Shown here in pieces: positions 15,127 through 20,661 of a stretch of DNA of 20,661 nt; within the stretch, counting starts at the first letter, position 1; each line of letters opens with the position of its first letter. Location: positions 1 to 20,661 of the forward strand of contig CALERQ010000025.1 of NCBI GenBank assembly GCA_937907305.1. The letters are read 5' to 3'. A program made the translations under genes and the position numbers. The notes below the pieces were generated by a model that saw nothing but the letters and a program-made list of their open reading frames with translations, did not search any database and was not told the origin of the DNA. The stretch is from an uncultured Clostridia bacterium. GTDB taxonomy: Bacteria; Bacillota; Clostridia; Oscillospirales; Ruminococcaceae.

Positions 15127-15135
15127 ATTATAGCA
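15127..15135 (-). promoter_or_regulatory. Extended -10 promoter of the two-component system
   Basis: Minus-strand TGC-TATAAT gives a perfect -10 (complement of 15127-15132) with TG (within 15133-15135). The -35 region is poor. The element is one arm of the dyad at 15128-15159. Predicted start about 15120. Confidence 0.65.
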
Positions 15136-15159
15136 TACTCTCCCGCGCCGATGCTATAA
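15128..15159. promoter_or_regulatory. Symmetric dyad carrying two divergent -10 elements
   Basis: Perfect 9-bp arms TTATAGCAT (15128-15136) and ATGCTATAA (15151-15159) separated by 14 bp. Each arm is an extended -10: TGCTATAAT on minus toward the two-component system, and TGCTATAAC (15152-15160) on plus toward the RND pump. A single dimeric regulator could cover both. Arms centre to centre are 23 bp, about two helical turns. Confidence 0.6.
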
Positions 15160-15187
15160 CCTTTACGAAATGTTAATATTTCTCCTC

Positions 15188-15215
15188 TTGTGTTCGGCCC
15201 GTTTTGCGCTAAAAT
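15188..15215 (+). promoter_or_regulatory. Promoter of the RND pump-tetR operon
   Basis: TTGTGT (15188-15193), a 16-bp spacer and TAAAAT (15210-15215) give a moderate sigma-A promoter with a start near 15222, just ahead of the palindromic operator and about 60 nt before the start codon. Confidence 0.6.
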
Positions 15216-15231
15216 AAAAGCAGCAATTCCC

Positions 15232-15247
15232 GACCGACCGGTCGGTC
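15232..15247. promoter_or_regulatory. 16-bp perfect palindrome, probable TetR operator
   Basis: GACCGACC joined to GGTCGGTC is a perfect uninterrupted inverted repeat, about ten bases downstream of the predicted pump transcription start. Size and symmetry are typical of TetR-family operators, and the TetR gene ends the same operon, so autoregulated repression is the likely arrangement. Confidence 0.75.
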
Positions 15248-15282
15248 AGTATATTTATCCCCCGGAAATGGAGACCTCCTCT

Positions 15283-18200
15283 ATGCTTTCTCGCCTCAGT
15301 GTCAAAAAGCCCATGACCGTATTCGTCTGTGTGGTGCTGGTGCTCATCCTCGGCGTCATGTCCTTCATCAATATGACCACCGACCTCCTGCCGAATATGG
15401 ATCTGCCCTACGCCATCGCCTATACCACCTACATCGGCGCCAGCCCGGAGCAGGTGGAGCAAAGCGTGACCAAAACGCTGGAAAACGCCCTGGCCACCAC
15501 CAGCGGCGTCAAGAATATCACCAGCATCTCGCAGGAAAATGTCAGTATCGTGGTGCTGGAATTTGAGGAAGGCACCGGCATGGATTCCGCCATGATCGAA
15601 ATGAACGCCAGCCTCGATCAGATCGCCGGCTCCCTGCCCGATGCCGCCGGCAGCCCGGTGCTCATGAAGATCAATCCCGATATGCTGCCCATCATGGTAT
15701 TGGCGGTGGATAGCGATCATATGGCCCGGAACGAGCTTTCGGAATTCACCTCCTCCACCGTCATCCCGGCGCTGGAGCGGGTGGATGGCGTGGCCTCGGT
15801 TTCCGGCAGCGGCCTGGTGGAAAGCCAGATCCGCGTGGAGCTGGACCAGGCCAAAATCGATGAGCTGAACGATAAGGTGCTCGCCGCCATTGATAGCTCC
15901 CTGGCCGGCGCCGAAAAGCAGCTCAAGGATTCCCGCAAACAGATCAACGATGCCAAAAAGAAGCTGGAGGAGCAAAGCGGCACCGCCTATGCCCAGCTGG
16001 TGGCCGCCGCCCAGCAGCTGGCCGATGCCAAAGACCAGGCCTCCCTTGGCTCCACCCTCACCGGCGCGGAGGTCAAAGCCATCCAGGCCGTGCTGGCCCA
16101 GTACGAGAACATGGTGAATCTGCGGGACAGCTACAATGCCAGCGAAGATTACGCCCGCACCCATCTTTCCGCCGTAAAATATGCCGAGCTGCAATCTCTG
16201 CAGCTCACCCGCACCCAGCTGCGCACCGAGCTGCAAGCCGCCCGGACCTCGCTGGAAGCGGCCGAAGCCGCCCTCAAGGAGATCGGCAGCAGTGAAGCCG
16301 CCCTGCGGCAGGATGTGACCAATGCCGAGGATGCGCAGGAAGCCGCTCAGGCGGTCTATGATGAAGCTCTGGCCGGCGCGCCGGATCGCCTCCGGGATGA
16401 TCCCGGCTGGCAGGACCTGCTGCGGCAGGAAAGTGAAAAGCAGGCGGAAGTGGATGCCCTGCAAAAGCGGCTGGAGACCGACCCCGATAATACCGAGCTG
16501 CAGGCCCAGCTTAATACGGCCAAAGCCGAGCTGACCGCCATTCAGACGGCACAGACCGCCTACCTTACCCGCAATGATCCGCAAACCGTCGCCGCCGCGG
16601 AAAAGCTCTCGGCTGCCCAGCAGGAGCTGGCCCGTGCCGAAGCCCGTCTCCAGTCCTTCCAGCAGGCCACCGAAGCGAAGGCCGACGCGCAGCAGACCAT
16701 CACCGATAACACCAAGGCCATTGAGGAAAACACCGCCGCCATCAAGGGTGTGCTGGGCGAGACCGAGGGCAGGAAGTGGCTTGAAAGCCACGACCAGGTG
16801 CAGGATGACTACGGCACCGTCACCGAACTGAATGCCGCCATCAACACCCTGGAGCCCCGCATCCCCCAGCTCAGGGAGGAGCTCAAAACCGCCCAGTCCA
16901 GCCAAAAAGAACTGGATGCGGCCCTTTCTCAGCTGGATAAGGCCCAGACCGAGCTGGAAACCGGCAAGATGGAGCTCTCCGAGCAGCTCATTCTGGCCAC
17001 CCTGCAATTACAGCAGGCCGAACAGGCCCTGGATGAAGCCGAGGAGCAGTTCCGTCAGCAGCGGGATGCCGCCTATGAGGCCGCCGGGCTGGATGGCATC
17101 CTTACCCAGTCCACCATCTCCCAGCTGCTCATGGCGCAGAACTTCTCGATGCCCGCCGGCTATATCCAAAGCGCCGAGGGGCAGAATGCCCTCAAGGTCG
17201 GCGATAAGTTTACCAGCCTGGAGGAGCTGCAGAACTGGGTGCTCTTCAATTACGATGTCGGCGATGTGGGGGAGATCCGCCTGACCGATATCGCCACTGT
17301 CCGCCTTGCCGATAATTCCGAGGAGCTGTACGCCAAAATAAACGGCAATGACGGTGTTCTGCTTACGGTACAAAAGTCCTCCATCGCCTCCACCTCCGGC
17401 GCCTGCGATAACCTCTATGCCGCCATGGAAAAGCTGGAGGAAAAATACGAGGGTCTGCATCTCACCGCCCTCAGCGATCAGGGCCAGTACATCGATCTCG
17501 TCGTCAGCTCGGTGCTGGAAAATCTGCTGTTCGGCGCGCTGCTGGCTGTCGTTGTCCTCATGCTGTTCCTGCGGGATTTCCGCCCCACCGTCATCGTGGC
17601 GCTCAGTATCCCCATCAGCCTGCTTTTAGCGGTGGTGCTCATGTACTTCACCGGCATCACCCTCAATATCATCTCCCTTTCGGGCCTTGCCCTCGGCGTC
17701 GGCATGCTGGTGGATAACAGCATCGTCGCCATCGAGAATATCTACCGCCTGCGCCAGCTGGGTTATAATGCCGCCACGGCGGCGGTGCACGGCTGCCGCC
17801 AGATCGCCGGGGCCATTACCGCCAGTACCCTTACGACGGTGTGTGTATTTGCCCCCATTTTGTTCACCAGCGGCCTCACCCGGCAGATCTTTGCCGATAT
17901 GGGCCTGACCATTGCCTATTCGCTGGGCGCCAGCCTGCTGGTCGCCCTTACCCTGGTGCCCGCCCTTTCGGGCAAGATTCTGACCCGTGATACCGCAGGG
18001 GAAAAGCCCAACCGCCTCCTGAACCGCATGATAGCGGGCTACGAAAAGCTGCTGCGGCGGGTGCTGCGGCACAAAGCCCCCGTCCTGCTGGGCGCGGTGG
18101 CGCTGCTTATTGCCAGCGCGGTGCTGGCCGTCAGCATGGGCACCTCCTTTATGCCGGAAATGGATAGCCCCCAGGTCTCGGTCTCCATCGAGATGCCGGA

Positions 18201-19581
18201 GGACGCCACCCAAAGCGAAAGCTGGGCCATGTGCGATACCGCCCTGGAGCGGATCCTTACCGTGGATGGCGTGGATACCGTCGGCGCCATGGAGGGCCAG
18301 AGCATGATGAGCATGGGCGGCAGCAGCCTGTCCATCTATGTGCTGCTGGGCGATGACCGCAGCGATTCCAGCCAGCAGATCGCCAAAAAGATCGAGGAAG
18401 CCTGCGCCGATTTGGATTGCACCGTTTCCGCCAATGGCTCCACCATGGATATGAGCATGATGACCGGCGGCAGCGGCATTCAGCTGGCTGTTACCGGCGA
18501 TGATATGGATGCCCTGCGGGCCGCCGCCACTGATCTGGCCCAGACCCTTTCCACTGTCGAAGGCATCGCTTCGGTCAGTGATGGCCAGGAGGACAGCAGC
18601 ACCGAGGTGCGCGTCACCGTGGATAAGGCCAAAGCCGCCGAGTACAACCTGACGGTCGCGCAGGTCTACCAGCAGGTGGCCGCCGCCGTTCTTTCCCAAA
18701 CCACCGCCACCAATATCACCGTGGATAACAGCGACCTGCCGGTGGTGGTCGTTCCCGATAGCGCCGGTATTACCACCCGGGAAACACTGGAAGAACTCCG
18801 CCTGACCGGCACCAAAAACCAGGAGGAATGCGAGGTCCGCCTTTCCGAGATCGCCGCGGTGACCGAAGCCGCCTCCGCTTCCGCCATCAACCGCGAAAAT
18901 CAGGCCCGTACCGTCACCGTCACTGCCCAGATTGCCGATGGCTACAATATCGGCCTGGTGAGCCGCGAGGTGGAAAATCTCCTGGCCGATTATGAGATGC
19001 CGGAGGGCTGCGCCTACACCATCGAGGGCGAAAACGAGATGATCCAGTCCACCATGAGCGACCTCATCCTGATGATCGCTCTGGCCATCGCCTTCATCTA
19101 CCTCATCATGGTGGCGCAGTTCCAGTCGCTGCTCTCGCCGTTTATCGTGTTGTTCACCATTCCGTTGGCCTTTACCGGCGGCCTGCTGGCCCTGTTTATC
19201 ACCGGCAAGGAGCTCTCCGTCATCGCCATGCTGGGCTTCCTCATGCTCGCGGGTGTCGTCGTCAATAACGGCATCGTCTTTGTGGATTACGCCAACCAGC
19301 TCCGGCTGGAGGGCAAAGAACGCACGGAAGCGCTGGTGCAGACCGGCCGCGACCGCATCCGTCCCATCCTTATGACCGCCATGACCACCATTTTCGGCCT
19401 GGTCACCATGGCGCTGGGACTGGGCGCTGGCGGCGATATGCTGCAGCCCTTGGCCATTGTTACCATTGGCGGCCTGACCTACGCCACCCTGCTTACCCTG
19501 TTCATTGTCCCCGCCATTTACGATATTTTCCTGAAGAAAGACCCCAAGAAAGTTGTCATCGAGGAGGTAGAGGAAGCATGA
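15283..19581 (+). CDS. RND-family efflux pump with giant coiled-coil insertion
   Basis: A 1432-residue AcrB/HAE-1-like transporter. Span 1 is at about 12-30; the first extracytoplasmic loop is interrupted at about residue 187 (RVELDQAKIDEL) by some 400 residues of Ala/Glu/Gln/Lys-rich coiled coil and resumes near 617 with NFSMPAGYI and RLTDIATV. Spans 2-6 lie at about 744-910, span 7 at 932-953, the second loop reaches about 1255, and spans 8-12 follow. The proton-relay motif is LVDNSIVAIEN with D811 and N812, as in many homologues. Typical length is about 1030, so the insertion explains the excess. I start at ATG 15283 (GGAG nine bases upstream); 15268 is possible, 15190 is not because it precedes the operator. 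Probably exports drugs or lipids; no adaptor gene is nearby. Confidence 0.92.
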   Translation: MLSRLSVKKPMTVFVCVVLVLILGVMSFINMTTDLLPNMDLPYAIAYTTYIGASPEQVEQSVTKTLENALATTSGVKNITSISQENVSIVVLEFEEGTGMDSAMIEMNASLDQIAGSLPDAAGSPVLMKINPDMLPIMVLAVDSDHMARNELSEFTSSTVIPALERVDGVASVSGSGLVESQIRVELDQAKIDELNDKVLAAIDSSLAGAEKQLKDSRKQINDAKKKLEEQSGTAYAQLVAAAQQLADAKDQASLGSTLTGAEVKAIQAVLAQYENMVNLRDSYNASEDYARTHLSAVKYAELQSLQLTRTQLRTELQAARTSLEAAEAALKEIGSSEAALRQDVTNAEDAQEAAQAVYDEALAGAPDRLRDDPGWQDLLRQESEKQAEVDALQKRLETDPDNTELQAQLNTAKAELTAIQTAQTAYLTRNDPQTVAAAEKLSAAQQELARAEARLQSFQQATEAKADAQQTITDNTKAIEENTAAIKGVLGETEGRKWLESHDQVQDDYGTVTELNAAINTLEPRIPQLREELKTAQSSQKELDAALSQLDKAQTELETGKMELSEQLILATLQLQQAEQALDEAEEQFRQQRDAAYEAAGLDGILTQSTISQLLMAQNFSMPAGYIQSAEGQNALKVGDKFTSLEELQNWVLFNYDVGDVGEIRLTDIATVRLADNSEELYAKINGNDGVLLTVQKSSIASTSGACDNLYAAMEKLEEKYEGLHLTALSDQGQYIDLVVSSVLENLLFGALLAVVVLMLFLRDFRPTVIVALSIPISLLLAVVLMYFTGITLNIISLSGLALGVGMLVDNSIVAIENIYRLRQLGYNAATAAVHGCRQIAGAITASTLTTVCVFAPILFTSGLTRQIFADMGLTIAYSLGASLLVALTLVPALSGKILTRDTAGEKPNRLLNRMIAGYEKLLRRVLRHKAPVLLGAVALLIASAVLAVSMGTSFMPEMDSPQVSVSIEMPEDATQSESWAMCDTALERILTVDGVDTVGAMEGQSMMSMGGSSLSIYVLLGDDRSDSSQQIAKKIEEACADLDCTVSANGSTMDMSMMTGGSGIQLAVTGDDMDALRAAATDLAQTLSTVEGIASVSDGQEDSSTEVRVTVDKAKAAEYNLTVAQVYQQVAAAVLSQTTATNITVDNSDLPVVVVPDSAGITTRETLEELRLTGTKNQEECEVRLSEIAAVTEAASASAINRENQARTVTVTAQIADGYNIGLVSREVENLLADYEMPEGCAYTIEGENEMIQSTMSDLILMIALAIAFIYLIMVAQFQSLLSPFIVLFTIPLAFTGGLLALFITGKELSVIAMLGFLMLAGVVVNNGIVFVDYANQLRLEGKERTEALVQTGRDRIRPILMTAMTTIFGLVTMALGLGAGGDMLQPLAIVTIGGLTYATLLTLFIVPAIYDIFLKKDPKKVVIEEVEEA

Positions 19582-20174
19582 GCCTGCCGGAGAAAAAGGC
19601 CGCGGTATTCCGCGCGGTATTAAAGCTGCTGCGGCAGGGCCGCCCGCTGGGAGATCTGAAGGTCTCCGAGATCGCCGAAGCCGCCGGCATCGGCAAAGGC
19701 ACGGTGTACGAGTACTTCCCCTCCCGGGAGGAACTGCTGCGGGATGCCATGCAGTACAGCCGGGCCCAGGGCTTCCAGGAGCTCCACGCCGCCATTTCCG
19801 GCGCCGAGGGCTTTGAGGCCCGCTGGCAGGTCATCGAGATCACGGCCCGCCAGCTGCTGCAGTGCAGCTCCGTCTTCTTTTCACAGGTGCCCTCCATGGG
19901 CTTTCCCCAGGCCGCCCTGTATGATATCTGCGGCGGCCCCCAGGAACGGGCCGATACCCGCCGCATGATCGGGGAGATCATGAACTGCCTGACCACCGCC
20001 GCGGTGGAGGAGGGCCTGGCCCCCAGCATGCCGGAGCCGGAGTACCTTTCCATGACCGGCATCGGCTGCATTTCCGGCTTTCTGCTGCGCTGCGCCCTCT
20101 CGGAGGGCCGGCAGGAGGAAATAGCCGCGGCCCTGGCCGATACCCGCAAAATGTATCTGGCTGCCCTGCAGTGA
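19578..20174 (+). CDS. TetR-family transcriptional regulator
   Basis: A 198-residue regulator with an N-terminal helix-turn-helix at about residues 28-47 (VSEIAEAAGIGKGTVYEYF) followed by PSREELLRDAM, the standard TetR signature. The C-terminal all-helical ligand domain is unassigned to a subfamily. It starts within the last codon of the RND pump (ATGA overlap, 4 nt) with GAGGTAGAGGAAGC ahead of the ATG, so it is translated with the pump. It most likely represses the operon through the 16-bp palindrome at 15232-15247 and is released by a pump substrate. Confidence 0.93.
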   Translation: MSLPEKKAAVFRAVLKLLRQGRPLGDLKVSEIAEAAGIGKGTVYEYFPSREELLRDAMQYSRAQGFQELHAAISGAEGFEARWQVIEITARQLLQCSSVFFSQVPSMGFPQAALYDICGGPQERADTRRMIGEIMNCLTTAAVEEGLAPSMPEPEYLSMTGIGCISGFLLRCALSEGRQEEIAAALADTRKMYLAALQ

Positions 20175-20188
20175 TTTTGGTTCCTGCA

Positions 20189-20249
20189 GGGGGCCGGCTC
20201 GGGGCTGCGCCCCGCTCGCCTGCGGCCCGTACCGTCTCCGGTACCCCCC
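20189..20249. repeat. GC-rich hairpin cluster after tetR, possible degenerate cloverleaf
   Basis: A 6-bp stem (20191-20196 with 20223-20228) encloses a hairpin at 20200-20214 (6 bp, loop TGC). A further hairpin lies at 20229-20244 (6 bp, loop TCTC). The TGC loop and nested layout recall the cloverleaf repeats, but one hairpin is missing and the outer stem is short. No T-run follows, so it is not an ordinary terminator. Confidence 0.4.
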
Positions 20250-20263
20250 GCCCGCAAAGAGAT

Positions 20264-20292
20264 TTGCACTCTTTCTCATTTTGCGGTATGAT
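20264..20292 (+). promoter_or_regulatory. Orphan sigma-A promoter before the IS110 element
   Basis: TTGCAC (20264-20269), a 17-bp spacer and TATGAT (20287-20292) form a good promoter with a start near 20299. AAAGGAG at 20334-20340 would be its ribosome binding site, yet no ATG, GTG or TTG opens a useful frame at the right distance. The coding sequence appears displaced by the insertion element that follows. Confidence 0.65.
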
Positions 20293-20370
20293 ATGACCAG
20301 AATAAGCATAAGCCCAATGCCCCAAAAGAAGGGAAAGGAGTCCTGCAAACAAAAGTCAATAGCAAAAACG

Positions 20371-20396
20371 AAAAAAGCCTTGCAAAATTTGCGAGG
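20371..20396 (-). terminator. Possible terminator of the IS110 transposase
   Basis: CCTTGCAAA and TTTGCGAGG (20378-20396) form an imperfect hairpin, followed on the minus strand by CTTTTTTCGTTTTT. It lies about 70 nt beyond the transposase stop. The stem has a C-A mismatch on the transcribed strand, so strength is uncertain. Confidence 0.45.
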
Positions 20397-20467
20397 TCAA
20401 AAACGGGTATAACAAAACAGACTGGAGAAGAATTGCATCGCCAGCCGGAATGAAGTTGGTCGTTAGC

Positions 20468-20661
20468 TTAACTCTGTATGTAGCTCTGCTGTGTGTCGAA
20501 TGCCTCAAGGCATTCTTTCACACGGGCGTAGTAGATGCGTAGGAACTTATTCTGCGCGGCAGTCATGTAGACGAAGTACGGCTTGCCCTCACTATGTTTC
20601 TTATCGAGGAACTGGTATACCGGCTCCTCAGCAGGAGACTTTTTCAGATAAGTGCAGACGA
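20468..20661 (-). CDS. IS110-family transposase, C-terminal fragment (cut by window end)
   Basis: The last 64 or so codons, ending TAA at 20468, with the 5' part outside the window. The visible peptide reads YLKKSPAEEPVYQFLDKK, then EGKPYFVYMTAAQNKFLRIY and YARVKECLEAFDTQQSYIQS. The GKPYxVYMTA-xNKFLRIYYxRV pattern is characteristic of the C-terminal Transposase_20 domain of IS110-family enzymes, which catalyse DEDD/serine recombination guided by a bridge RNA in characterised members. The catalytic DEDD domain would be upstream of this fragment. Whether the gene is intact cannot be seen. Confidence 0.85.
   Translation of the reverse strand, partial: VCTYLKKSPAEEPVYQFLDKKHSEGKPYFVYMTAAQNKFLRIYYARVKECLEAFDTQQSYIQS

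Larger units (their letters stand above)
20341..20661 (-). mobile_element. IS110-family insertion sequence, partial
   Basis: The 3' part of an IS110-family element, defined by its transposase C-terminus. The left boundary is estimated: host-like sequence ends at the orphan ribosome binding site near 20340 and the transposase stop is at 20468, leaving roughly 120 bp of non-coding end. IS110 elements usually make no target duplication and lack long terminal inverted repeats, so the exact edge cannot be read here. The remainder lies beyond the window. Confidence 0.6.

Noticed and set aside
15163..17007. Minus-strand open frame of 614 codons opposite the RND pump
   Set aside because: Composition is Gly/Leu/His-rich shadow of the coiled-coil coding strand, and it would overlap both divergent promoters.
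20189..20249. GC-rich hairpins after tetR as its terminator
   Set aside because: No T-run follows on the plus strand; the DNA continues GC-rich until the next promoter.

Overview
The window is GC-rich chromosomal DNA from a low-complexity-envelope Gram-positive bacterium, most likely an anaerobic Clostridia member (Oscillospiraceae/Ruminococcaceae-like). The grounds are the strong AGGAGG ribosome binding sites on nearly every gene, extended -10 promoters, a DUF5058-type membrane protein, Firmicute-style sigma/anti-sigma and RND/TetR units, and an IS110-family transposase. This placement is an inference; no rRNA or phylogenetic marker is present.

Layout. 1-40: terminator of an upstream gene. 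112-2540 (+): an ECF-like sigma factor overlapping a membrane-anchored probable anti-sigma factor, then a secreted small protein; base composition turns AT-rich near 1680. 2594-5488 (-): a three-gene operon of two multi-span membrane proteins and a membrane-anchored M20 peptidase, probably an uptake and hydrolysis unit. 5869-8180 (-): Nudix hydrolase plus adenine deaminase. 8399-12301 (-): MacB-like ABC exporter operon (ATPase, large surface-anchored Ig-like protein, FtsX-type permease), with a strong promoter and a palindromic operator at the transcription start. 12745-14971 (-): OmpR-type response regulator and histidine kinase. 15283-20174 (+): a giant RND efflux pump with a coiled-coil insertion of about 400 residues, translationally coupled to its TetR-family regulator; a 16-bp perfect palindrome lies just behind the pump promoter. 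20264-20661: an orphan promoter and ribosome binding site running into the 3' end of an IS110-family element, whose transposase is cut by the window end.

Most of the window concerns the cell envelope: an exporter, a two-component system, an RND pump and an ECF/anti-sigma pair. The two-component system and the RND pump are divergent and share a symmetric promoter region.

The most unusual observation is a set of intergenic elements (5701-5785, 8225-8309, 15005-15100) that each fold into the same four-way cloverleaf: a perfect outer stem of 11-15 bp enclosing three hairpins, every hairpin closed by a three-base loop that is GCA, GGA or their complements TGC, TCC. The stem sequences differ completely between copies while the pairing stays almost perfect. 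Two copies sit in 5' untranslated leaders between an extended -10 promoter and the ribosome binding site. Two more GC-rich intergenic segments (5519-5584, 20189-20249) look like degenerate or distant relatives.
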